A program made the position numbers and the translations under genes. A DNA stretch of 64,000 nt from Zobellia russellii (lineage in GTDB: Bacteria > Bacteroidota > Bacteroidia > Flavobacteriales > Flavobacteriaceae). How positions within the stretch are numbered: position 1 is the stretch's first letter; each line of letters opens with the position of its first letter. Where the stretch lies: assembly GCF_018728565.1 (NCBI RefSeq), contig NZ_JACSOI010000001.1, positions 682,001 to 746,000 of the forward strand, written 5' to 3'. This document shows, in pieces, positions 18,839 to 27,141 of the stretch. The notes under the pieces were generated by a model. The model made no database searches. It was not told the origin of the DNA and saw only the letters and a program-made list of their open reading frames with translations.

Positions 18839-20134
18839 ATGAATAAATATTGGGGCCTTCTTTTCGTTATTTTAATATCACTTTCCTGTAAAGATGACAA
18901 GCCAGTTCTAAAAGAACCGGTCAAACAAATGGCTGCCATAGTTCCTATAGAGAAACCTGTAATGAAACAATTCGGGTTTAATTTAGATGAGTTTACCGTA
19001 CAGCTAGACACCGTGAAAAATGGTGATAGTTTTGGTGAGCTTATGCTTCAGAACAAAGTAGACTACCCCAAGATTGCCAAAATAACCCAAGATTTTAAAG
19101 ACACTTTTGATGTTCGCAAGATTCGTGTGGGCAAACCATATCTTATTTTAAAGTCAAAAGATACTACAGAGGCGGCGCAAGTATTCATTTATGAAAACGA
19201 CCCCATTAATTATACCGTAGTTGATCTTAGGGATACGGTTAAGGCTTATAGAAATAAGAAAGAAGTTACCTATGTAGAGCGTGAAGCTTCGGGAGTTATT
19301 GAAACTTCTTTGTCTCAGGCTATTTTAGATCAAGGCATAGATTATACCGTTACCAATAGCCTATCCGAAGTGTACGCATGGACCATAGATTTCTTTCGTC
19401 TTCAGAAAGGAGATAAGTTCAAGGTAATTTATAAGGAAAAGTACATTAATGATTCCATTTATGCAGGAGCAGGTGCTATAGAAGCAGCTTACTTTGAGCA
19501 CAACGGAAGGCCTATTTACGCTTTCGCATATGAAAATGATTCGCTAAAAAGCATAGTCGATTATTTTGATGAAGAAGCCAACAACCTTAGAAGAACGTTT
19601 CTAAGAGCTCCGGTTCAGTTCAGTAGAATTTCATCTAGATATAACCTTAAGCGAAGAATACGTTATTACGGAAATAAGATAAGACCTCATAAAGGAACGG
19701 ATTATGCTGCGCCAAAAGGAACACCTATCTTGGCAACCGCAGATGGTACGGTAACCGAATCAACAAGAAGAGGCGGGAACGGTAAATATGTAAAGATCAG
19801 ACACAACGGAACCTATTCTACCCAATACTTGCATATGAGCAATCAGAATGTAAAAAGAGGGCAATTTGTAAGGCAGGGAGATGTAATAGGTTGGATCGGA
19901 ATGACCGGTAATACCAGTGGTCCTCACGTTTGTTACCGTTTTTGGAAGAACGGAAGACAAGTGGATCCTTTAAAAGAAGAACTTCCGTTGGCAGAGCCTT
20001 TGGACGAGTCCTTACAGCCAGACTACTTCAATTACATCAATCCAATAAAAGATCAGTTGGATTGTATGGTATATCCAGAAAGTCCGGTAGAAGAAGATAT
20101 TCTAGTTGAAGATTTGGCATCCGCCGAAAAATAA
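18839..20134 (+). CDS. M23-family peptidoglycan endopeptidase lipoprotein
   Basis: A 431-residue protein with a lipoprotein signal (lipobox SLSC, Cys17). The LytM/M23 metallopeptidase domain lies at about 265-385: HKGTD supplies zinc ligands His284 and Asp288, and His332 (YLHMS) supplies the second catalytic position. The final motif reads His363-Val-Cys365 instead of the usual HxH, so a Cys replaces the third zinc ligand. An N-terminal LysM-like or OapA-type region precedes. It probably cuts cross-links in the cell wall. The 1-base gap to the preceding gene implies translational coupling. Confidence 0.88.
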   Translation: MNKYWGLLFVILISLSCKDDKPVLKEPVKQMAAIVPIEKPVMKQFGFNLDEFTVQLDTVKNGDSFGELMLQNKVDYPKIAKITQDFKDTFDVRKIRVGKPYLILKSKDTTEAAQVFIYENDPINYTVVDLRDTVKAYRNKKEVTYVEREASGVIETSLSQAILDQGIDYTVTNSLSEVYAWTIDFFRLQKGDKFKVIYKEKYINDSIYAGAGAIEAAYFEHNGRPIYAFAYENDSLKSIVDYFDEEANNLRRTFLRAPVQFSRISSRYNLKRRIRYYGNKIRPHKGTDYAAPKGTPILATADGTVTESTRRGGNGKYVKIRHNGTYSTQYLHMSNQNVKRGQFVRQGDVIGWIGMTGNTSGPHVCYRFWKNGRQVDPLKEELPLAEPLDESLQPDYFNYINPIKDQLDCMVYPESPVEEDILVEDLASAEK

Positions 20135-20212
20135 CGACACTTAAGGTTTTGGTTTAGAATGAATATGGCTTATTTTCGCCGTAGTAATTTCTAACACATT
20201 AAAAAACCCAAA

Positions 20213-21850
20213 ATGTCATTACAGAGCACAAACCCTACTGAAACTTCTGCTTGGAAAAAACTTGCCCAGCACTTTGAAAATACTAAAGAGGAACAGTTAA
20301 AAAACCTTTTTGCATCTGATGCTTCTAGGGCAGAAAAGTTTACTTTAAAATGGAACGATTTTCTAGTTGATTTCTCTAAAAACAGAATTACTGATGAAAC
20401 CGTAAACTTGCTTCTGCAATTAGCCGATGAAGTTAATTTGGCCGATGCCATCCAAAAACAATTTGGAGGCAAAGAAATTAACCAAACAGAGGGGCGTGCA
20501 GTATTACATACAGCGCTTAGAGCTAAAAAATCCGATACAATTTTAGTGGATGGTGAAAATGTGGTTGAAGAAGTTTACCAGGTTAAAGAACATATTAAGG
20601 AATTTACAGAAAGTATCATTTCTGGGAATGCTGTAGGATATACAGGTAAAGCCTTTACCGATGTTGTAAATATTGGTATTGGAGGTTCTGACCTAGGACC
20701 GGCTATGGTAACGGAAGCCCTTAAATTCTATAAAAATCACCTGAAGCTTCACTTCGTCAGCAATGTAGATGGTGATCACGTTAACGAGGTTTTAAAAGAA
20801 CTTGATCCGGAGACTACTCTTTTTGTAGTAGTGTCAAAGACCTTTACCACCCAAGAAACATTAAGTAATGCAACTACCATAAAAAAGTGGTTCTTAAAGC
20901 ATGGTACAAAAGAAGATATTGCTAAGCATTTTGCTGCGGTATCTACCAATACAGAAGCCATAGCCGAGTTTGGGATTGCTGCGGAAAACGTATTTCCTAT
21001 GTGGGACTGGGTAGGTGGCCGTTTTTCTTTATGGAGTGCCGTTGGCCTATCAATAGCTTTAGCCGTTGGATTTGATAACTTTGATGAGCTGTTGATGGGG
21101 GCCAATGAAATGGACGAGCATTTTAAAACCGCAGATTTTAAAGACAACCTTCCTGTTGTTCTGGCATTGTTAAGTGTATGGTATAACAACTTTTATGGAG
21201 CAGAGACAGAGGCAATCATTCCTTACACGCAATATTTGAGCAGGTTTTCGGCCTATTTGCAGCAAGGTATTATGGAGAGTAACGGTAAAAGTGTTGACCG
21301 TAACGGCAAACGTGTAGGTTATGAAACTGGCACCATTATATGGGGAGAGCCGGGGACCAATTCGCAGCATGCTTTCTTTCAGTTAATACATCAAGGAACA
21401 AAACTTATTCCAGTAGATTTTATCGGGTTTAAAAAATCCTTGCACGGAGACGTTGATCATCATAACAAGTTAATGGCCAATTTCTTTGCTCAGACAGAGG
21501 CGCTAATGAACGGTAAAACTGCCGAGCAGGTGCGTGAAGAATTGGAGGGTAAAGGCATGGCCCAAAATGAAATCGAAAAATTATTGGCCTTCAAGGTCTT
21601 TGAAGGAAACAAGCCTACAAATACAATTCTTATAGATAAGTTGTCTCCTAAGAGTTTGGGTAGCTTAATAGCGCTTTATGAGCACAAAATTTTTGTGCAA
21701 GGGGTTATTTGGAACATCTTTAGCTACGATCAGTGGGGCGTAGAACTCGGAAAGCAGTTGGCAGGAACAATTTTGAAAGATATTCAAGGTTCAGAAATTG
21801 CCGATCATGACAGCTCTACTTTGCAGCTTTTACGTTATTTTAAGGGTTAA
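20213..21850 (+). CDS. pgi: Glucose-6-phosphate isomerase
   Basis: Interconverts glucose-6-phosphate and fructose-6-phosphate in glycolysis and gluconeogenesis. The 545-residue length and both family signatures fit: the first SIS domain with [13 protein letters not shown], then [17 protein letters not shown] and the [18 protein letters not shown] region. A near-consensus -7 box (TATTTTCG, 20171-20178) lies 34 bases upstream. A GC-rich hairpin follows the stop. Confidence 0.97.
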   Translation: MSLQSTNPTETSAWKKLAQHFENTKEEQLKNLFASDASRAEKFTLKWNDFLVDFSKNRITDETVNLLLQLADEVNLADAIQKQFGGKEINQTEGRAVLHTALRAKKSDTILVDGENVVEEVYQVKEHIKEFTESIISGNAVGYTGKAFTDVVNIGIGGSDLGPAMVTEALKFYKNHLKLHFVSNVDGDHVNEVLKELDPETTLFVVVSKTFTTQETLSNATTIKKWFLKHGTKEDIAKHFAAVSTNTEAIAEFGIAAENVFPMWDWVGGRFSLWSAVGLSIALAVGFDNFDELLMGANEMDEHFKTADFKDNLPVVLALLSVWYNNFYGAETEAIIPYTQYLSRFSAYLQQGIMESNGKSVDRNGKRVGYETGTIIWGEPGTNSQHAFFQLIHQGTKLIPVDFIGFKKSLHGDVDHHNKLMANFFAQTEALMNGKTAEQVREELEGKGMAQNEIEKLLAFKVFEGNKPTNTILIDKLSPKSLGSLIALYEHKIFVQGVIWNIFSYDQWGVELGKQLAGTILKDIQGSEIADHDSSTLQLLRYFKG

Positions 21851-21880
21851 AATAGAATTTTCATATTTTTTTATAATATT

Positions 21881-21918
21881 GGCGCAACTTCTTGTTTTTG
21901 AGTGGAAGTTGCGCCTTT
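21881..21918 (+). terminator. Probable terminator after pgi
   Basis: GGCGCAACTTC (21881-21891) pairs perfectly with GAAGTTGCGCC (21905-21915) around a 13-base loop; only three T residues follow, so its strength is uncertain. Confidence 0.6.
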
Positions 21919-22021
21919 GTTCAGTATATTCGCAAAGGGGTTATTTAACCTTCTCTTAACATTCGCACCAGCAAAATGCAGCACTTTTGCAGCAAATTGA
22001 GAAAACGTAAAAACTGAACAA

Positions 22022-24724
22022 ATGAAAAAGATGTACTTCGCATGGGTCGCATTTCTGATGACGACTATCGCATTTTCACAAGGAACTATTACGGGTACCG
22101 TAATAGATGGTGAGCTTAATGAGCCACTGCCAGGAGCCAGTGTTGTTCTTCAAGGGACAACCAACGGAACTTCAACAGATTTTGATGGTAAGTTTCAAAT
22201 TGAAATCACAGAAAATGCAGGAACACTTTTAGTTTCTTACATTGGATATACTTCCAAGAAAGTAGCTTATACCAGTGGTGGTAATATAGGTAATATTGTA
22301 TTGGAACCTAATGCGCAAGAATTAGAAGGTGTTGTAGTAAGTGGTGTAATTGATATTGCAAAAGACAGGGAGACTCCTGTCGCGGTTTCGACTATTAGAG
22401 CAGCAGAGATTCAAGAAAAATTAGGTTCTCAGGAATTACCTGAAATACTTAAATCTACTCCTTCTATTTACGCTACCAAAACAGGTGGTGGTTTTGGTGA
22501 TGGTAGAGTAAACGTTAGAGGTTTTGATTCTAGAAACACTGCGGTAATGGTTAATGGTATTCCTGTTAATGATATGGAAAATGGCGCAGTGTATTGGAGT
22601 AACTGGGCTGGTTTAGGTGATGTTACTACTGCAATGCAGGTACAAAGAGGTTTAGGGTCATCTAAGTTGGCAATTTCTTCTGTAGGTGGTACCATAAACG
22701 TTATTACAAAATCTACCGAGAAAGAAGAAGGTGGTACAGTTACACTTGGTGGAGGAAACGATGGTTATTTAAAAACTAACGTCGCTTACAATACTGGAAA
22801 ATCTGATAAAGGCTTTGCGGCTTCTATATTGTTAGGTAGAACTTCTGGTGACGGTTATATTCAGGGAACTGAATTTGAAGGTTACAATTATTTTATAGGT
22901 TTGGGTTATGAGCCTAATGAAAAACATAATTTCCAGTTCGTTTTAACTGGAGCCCCACAAGTACACAACCAGAGAACATCAAGTTTCTTTAATGTTGCAA
23001 CGTTGGCAGATCATTTAGAGTATGGCGCTAAATATAACTATAACGATGGTACTTTAAATGGTGAAGAATTTGGTTGGAGAAGAAACTTCTACCATAAGCC
23101 TATTACTTCATTGACATGGGAATGGAAAGCTTCTGAAAAATCAACTTTATCTACTTCTGTTTACGCCTCTTTTGGTCGTGGTGGTGGTACAGGTGATATT
23201 GGTTCTGGTCCAAATTCCGGTTTTGCTAGTTCTAGTAGATATAGAATTCCTGAAACTGGTCAGGTTGATTATGATTTAATTTCTCGTTTCAATGGTGGTG
23301 AGGCGGTTACTTTTTATGATGGTAATGATTACCAATTGTCGCCTAATACCGATGGAGAATATATCACTACAAGCTTTGGTGATGGCCTTGCAAGAAGAGC
23401 ATCTATTAATTCTCACAACTGGTTTGGTTTAATTGCTAATTTGAATACTCAAATTAACGAAAAATGGAGCTATGATGTAGGTTTGGATTTAAGAAGCTAT
23501 AAGGGTATTCATTACAGAAGAATGGATAATTTGTTAGGGGCTGATGGTTATTTTGATGATGATGACATCAATAATCCTAATCATGTTGTACGTCAAGACG
23601 GTGTTGTAGATTCTGATTTCTCGTCTATTTTGAATGTGTTCAAGAGTATTGATGATGAGGAGAAAATTGATTATTATAATGATGGTCTTGTAAGATGGGC
23701 TGGTGCATTTGGTCAAGTTGAATATACTGATGGTGTAGTTTCCGCTTTTGTTCAAGGTGGCATTTCTAACCAAGGATTTAAGAGAATCGATTATTTCAAC
23801 TATCTAGATTCTGATCCTTTACAAGAAACAGATTGGGAAAATATTTTGGGAGGTAACATTAAAGGTGGTGTTAACTTTAATATTAATGAAGCAAACAACG
23901 TATTTTTTAATGGTGGTTACTATTCAAAACAACCATTGTTCGATGCCGTTTATATCAATTTCGTAAATGAGTTGAATCCAGATTTAACTAATGAGAAAAT
24001 TTTAGGTCTTGAATTGGGTTATGGTCTCAATCTTGGTGACTTTAGAGCTAAGGTCAACATTTACCGAACTACTTGGAAAGATAGATTTGTTAGTATTGGC
24101 GTTGAAACTCCAACAGGAGATGAGGGTAATGCAAATATTAACGGTGTAGAGCAAATTCACCAAGGTATTGAAATTGAAGCTAACTACCGTGCATCAGAAG
24201 TAGTACAGTTTAGAGGTATGCTTTCTTTGGGTGATTGGGAATATGGAGGTAATGCATTTGGTCAAGCTTTGGATGATGACAGAAATATTATTGATCCAGA
24301 TGTTTCTTTATTTTTAGATGGGGTAAAAGTTGGTGATGCTGCACAATTTACAACTAACCTAGAAATGATCATAAGACCTATTGAAGATCTTAAGATTAGT
24401 GCTAACCTTTACAATGCTTCAAGATTATATGCATTTTTAAATGCTGAGGATTTTGATTCTGCTGATAATAACGGTTCCTTACGTTTGCCAAGTTATACAC
24501 TTTTTGATTTAGGTGCTTACTATACCTTTGGTTTTGGAGGAAGTAACAAACTAAGTATTGCAGCTAATGTAAATAACCTTTTTGATACAGAGTATATTGC
24601 TGAATCTTTAACGAACACCTTTGCAGGAAGTGGTGATTCTTTGTATGAAGGAATCTCTACAGATAATAAAGTATTTTTTGGATTTGGAAGAACTTTTAAT
24701 GTTAGTGCTCGTTATAGCTTCTAG
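22022..24724 (+). CDS. TonB-dependent receptor with carboxypeptidase-D-like domain
   Basis: A 900-residue outer-membrane receptor with a signal peptide (MKKMYFAWVAFLMTTIAFSQ). Next are a carboxypeptidase-D regulatory-like domain (GTVIDGELNEPLPGASVVLQG, about 22-105), a plug (about 115-230, with NVRGFDSRNTAVMVNGIP), and a long barrel ending in ARYSF. No SusD-like partner follows, so it is not a typical polysaccharide system. Its codon choice (many GGT, low GC3) and strong terminator hint at high expression. The next genes are separated by that terminator. The substrate is unknown. A related receptor lies at 27142. Confidence 0.9.
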   Translation: MKKMYFAWVAFLMTTIAFSQGTITGTVIDGELNEPLPGASVVLQGTTNGTSTDFDGKFQIEITENAGTLLVSYIGYTSKKVAYTSGGNIGNIVLEPNAQELEGVVVSGVIDIAKDRETPVAVSTIRAAEIQEKLGSQELPEILKSTPSIYATKTGGGFGDGRVNVRGFDSRNTAVMVNGIPVNDMENGAVYWSNWAGLGDVTTAMQVQRGLGSSKLAISSVGGTINVITKSTEKEEGGTVTLGGGNDGYLKTNVAYNTGKSDKGFAASILLGRTSGDGYIQGTEFEGYNYFIGLGYEPNEKHNFQFVLTGAPQVHNQRTSSFFNVATLADHLEYGAKYNYNDGTLNGEEFGWRRNFYHKPITSLTWEWKASEKSTLSTSVYASFGRGGGTGDIGSGPNSGFASSSRYRIPETGQVDYDLISRFNGGEAVTFYDGNDYQLSPNTDGEYITTSFGDGLARRASINSHNWFGLIANLNTQINEKWSYDVGLDLRSYKGIHYRRMDNLLGADGYFDDDDINNPNHVVRQDGVVDSDFSSILNVFKSIDDEEKIDYYNDGLVRWAGAFGQVEYTDGVVSAFVQGGISNQGFKRIDYFNYLDSDPLQETDWENILGGNIKGGVNFNINEANNVFFNGGYYSKQPLFDAVYINFVNELNPDLTNEKILGLELGYGLNLGDFRAKVNIYRTTWKDRFVSIGVETPTGDEGNANINGVEQIHQGIEIEANYRASEVVQFRGMLSLGDWEYGGNAFGQALDDDRNIIDPDVSLFLDGVKVGDAAQFTTNLEMIIRPIEDLKISANLYNASRLYAFLNAEDFDSADNNGSLRLPSYTLFDLGAYYTFGFGGSNKLSIAANVNNLFDTEYIAESLTNTFAGSGDSLYEGISTDNKVFFGFGRTFNVSARYSF

Positions 24725-24744
24725 TATTAAATTTAAAAAGAGAT

Positions 24745-24773
24745 AAAACCCTGCCAAGCGGCAGGGTTTTTTT
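24745..24773 (+). terminator. Strong terminator after TonB receptor
   Basis: AAAACCCTGCC-AAGC-GGCAGGGTTTTTTT: 11-bp stem, tetraloop and T7. Confidence 0.92.
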
Positions 24774-24816
24774 ATGCCCAAAAATCAGTACATTTAAAGC
24801 TTAAAATATATCTATT

Positions 24817-25257
24817 ATGTACGAAGTTATTCAGGTGGTTCACTCTTATTTGGCCTATGTTGTTCTCGCTCTGCTATTCTTGGCCGTTTCCAACGCCATT
24901 ATGGGCTGGGTTGGTAACAAAATGTTTACTATGGAAAAGGATTTGCGCCTAAGCCTTTTTACGTTGATTTTGTCGCACATCCAACTATTAGTAGGCTTAA
25001 TACTATATTTTGTTTCGCCAAGCGGACTTCAAGCTATTCAGGCATTGGGTATGGGCGGTCTTAATTCGGCATCAAGATTATTGGCGGTAGAGCATCCGTT
25101 CATAAATATTATTGCCATTGTTTTAATAACAGTGGGCTGGTCTCGTCACAAGAAGTTTGTTGAAGGAGACAAGAAGTTCAAAAGCATTGCTATTTTCTAT
25201 GGTTTGGGTCTAGTACTTATTCTTAGTCGTATTCCTTGGGGGCAATGGTTTAACTAA
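24817..25257 (+). CDS. Four-helix membrane protein of unknown function
   Basis: A 146-residue inner-membrane protein with four hydrophobic segments (about residues 8-30, 45-65, 90-110 and 122-140). One His lies in or near each segment (H9, H53, H92, H109 by position), a pattern seen in small cytochrome-b-like haem proteins. This is inference; I do not recognise a characterised family. It stands alone between a terminator and the next secreted protein. Confidence 0.8.
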   Translation: MYEVIQVVHSYLAYVVLALLFLAVSNAIMGWVGNKMFTMEKDLRLSLFTLILSHIQLLVGLILYFVSPSGLQAIQALGMGGLNSASRLLAVEHPFINIIAIVLITVGWSRHKKFVEGDKKFKSIAIFYGLGLVLILSRIPWGQWFN

Positions 25258-25299
25258 CTTCCGGGAATTATTTTACTTTGCTAACTCAAACCAACCAAC

Positions 25300-25893
25300 A
25301 TGAAAAACATTTTAGTAATCGTATTCGCATTTTTTGCGGTCTCTACCTTTGCACAGGAAAAGGAACTTTTTAATGGTAAAAACTTGGACGGATGGACAAT
25401 TTACGGTACTGAAAAGTGGTATGTAGAAGATGGTCTTTTGGTTTGTGAGAGTGGTCCGGATGAGCAATATGGATATTTGGCTACGGATGAACACTATAAA
25501 AATTTTGAGCTAACAGTGGACTTTAGACAGTTGGCAGACGGTAATAGTGGTGTGTTTATTCGTTCTACTGTAGAAGGCACAACGGTTAGTGGTTGGCAAG
25601 TAGAGGTGGCGCCACCAGGATATTCTACAGGGGGAGTTTACGAATCATATGGCCGAAACTGGCTCATAAAACCGGCGCCCGAAAAAGATAAGGCCCTTAA
25701 AATGGGCGAGTGGAATACCATGAAAATTCGTGTAAACGGAGATGAGATTACTTCGTGGTTAAACGGTACTGAAATGATTACGCTGACCGACAAAATTATT
25801 GGCGCCGGCGAAGGGTCGGTTATTTTACAAATTCATGATGGAGGAGGAATTAAAGTGCAATGGAAAAACATTAAAATTACCGAACTGAAGTAA
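25300..25893 (+). CDS. DUF1080 (3-keto-disaccharide hydrolase-like) secreted protein
   Basis: A 197-residue exported protein (signal ending STFAQ). The family signature is plain: LFNGKNLDGW near the start, NSGVFIRS in the middle and a final LQIHDGGGIKVQWKNIKI. DUF1080 domains have a concanavalin-like jelly roll, and some hydrolyse 3-keto-glycosides. A role in periplasmic sugar breakdown is probable, but the substrate is not visible. A hairpin shared with the convergent endonuclease follows. Confidence 0.88.
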   Translation: MKNILVIVFAFFAVSTFAQEKELFNGKNLDGWTIYGTEKWYVEDGLLVCESGPDEQYGYLATDEHYKNFELTVDFRQLADGNSGVFIRSTVEGTTVSGWQVEVAPPGYSTGGVYESYGRNWLIKPAPEKDKALKMGEWNTMKIRVNGDEITSWLNGTEMITLTDKIIGAGEGSVILQIHDGGGIKVQWKNIKITELK

Positions 25894-25917
25894 CAATTTT
25901 TATAAAAAAATACTTAG

Positions 25918-25955
25918 AACGACCTATTCATTTTTATAGAATGATTAGGTCGTTT
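25918..25955. terminator. Bidirectional terminator between convergent genes
   Basis: AACGACCTATTCATT pairs with AATGATTAGGTCGTT (one mismatch) around TTTATAG; A-rich left and T-rich right flanks serve both strands. Confidence 0.75.
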
Positions 25956-25962
25956 TAGCTTC

Positions 25963-27021
25963 TTATTCGGTTGGGGTTTTGTCCATAACAGGTTTTATTA
26001 GGTAGATGTAAACCGGAAAATGATCTGAATATCCTCCGGTGTAACTTCCACCGGCATAGGTTCTTTTGGGATAGCTTTTGTATTGCCCCTTTTTAGTAAT
26101 TAAATAGGGAGCGTTAAAAACTTTGGCCTTCCAAAATTTATAAAACCTTTCTTTAGGCTGTAAAAGATTTTGGGTAAAGAAAATCTGGTCAAAAAGATTC
26201 CATTTGTCCCTGTACGCAAGAGACCCTATTCCCTTTTTATAGAGTTTCTCCATGGGGTTGTAAAGACCTAGGCTGTCCAATTTGTTGGCCTTACCTTTAG
26301 TCTTAAGAATCTTTTTAAAGCTATCGTTGGTGGGGTCGTCGTTAAAATCGCCCATGCTAATGATTTTCGCATCGGCATCCAACCGTTGTACAGAGTCTAT
26401 AATACGTTTACTGAGTTTTGCTGCGGCCATGCGGTTGGGCTTACTTCTTGCTTCGCCACCACTTCTAGAAGGCCAATGGTTTACCATAAAATAGAACTGT
26501 TCGTCGTCTAAAAGTCCGCCAACAATAAGTTGGTCTCTTGTGTAATTTCTTTCGTCATCATCATTAATAAGCAATAGTCTATGACTTGCAGATGAAGTAG
26601 GTAGGAATACGGATTTTTTGTACAGCAGGGCAACATCGATCCCGCGTTCATCGGGAGAATCATAATGCACTATCCCATAATCTCTTGAAATTAAATTAGG
26701 ATGGTGAATTACATCCTCTATAACTTTTCGGTTTTCTACCTCACAAATTCCTATGATGTCTGGGGAAGTTTTACTAGTGTTCAATCCAATTTCCGAAAGA
26801 ACACGGGAAAGGTGATCAACTTTTTTATTGTAACGTTCAAGTGTCCAGTTATCTTTTCCTTCGGGAGTTCGGTCGTCATCAAAAATAAGGGTATCGTTTT
26901 CTGTGTCGAATAAGTTCTCAAAATTATAAAATGCAACAGTTCTAATTTTATACAATTTGTCTTCCTGAGAATACCCTCCAAGAGCAAACAATAGCAAGAG
27001 TAATGTAAACCTAAAATTCAT
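25963..27021 (-). CDS. Secreted endonuclease/exonuclease/phosphatase-fold enzyme
   Basis: A 352-residue exported protein (signal MNFRFTLLLLLFALGGYSQ). The EEP-fold active-site motifs are all present: FYNFENLFD with Asn and Glu, GICEVENR, DERGIDVALLY, the catalytic NHWPSR, GDFND and terminal SDHFPV. Members cleave nucleic acids or other phosphodiesters or phosphate esters. The wording 'NHWPSRxGGE' and the secreted location fit extracellular nuclease-like members. It is transcribed away from a TonB receptor and a DUF5689/lamin-tail lipoprotein 120 bases upstream, suggesting a joint nutrient-scavenging role. Confidence 0.88.
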   Translation of the reverse strand: MNFRFTLLLLLFALGGYSQEDKLYKIRTVAFYNFENLFDTENDTLIFDDDRTPEGKDNWTLERYNKKVDHLSRVLSEIGLNTSKTSPDIIGICEVENRKVIEDVIHHPNLISRDYGIVHYDSPDERGIDVALLYKKSVFLPTSSASHRLLLINDDDERNYTRDQLIVGGLLDDEQFYFMVNHWPSRSGGEARSKPNRMAAAKLSKRIIDSVQRLDADAKIISMGDFNDDPTNDSFKKILKTKGKANKLDSLGLYNPMEKLYKKGIGSLAYRDKWNLFDQIFFTQNLLQPKERFYKFWKAKVFNAPYLITKKGQYKSYPKRTYAGGSYTGGYSDHFPVYIYLIKPVMDKTPTE

Positions 27022-27141
27022 ACGGTTAGATAGATACGAATACCAATTAACGAAAAAACAATGATTTTTGTAGGTATTTCTTGTAGGATAATTTGTGTTT
27101 TCGATATCTTGTTAGGGATTCCCGACCATTAAACCCCGTTA

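Noticed and set aside
22022-24724. SusC-type polysaccharide locus at the TonB receptor
   Set aside because: No SusD homologue or glycoside hydrolase follows; the receptor is bounded by terminators.
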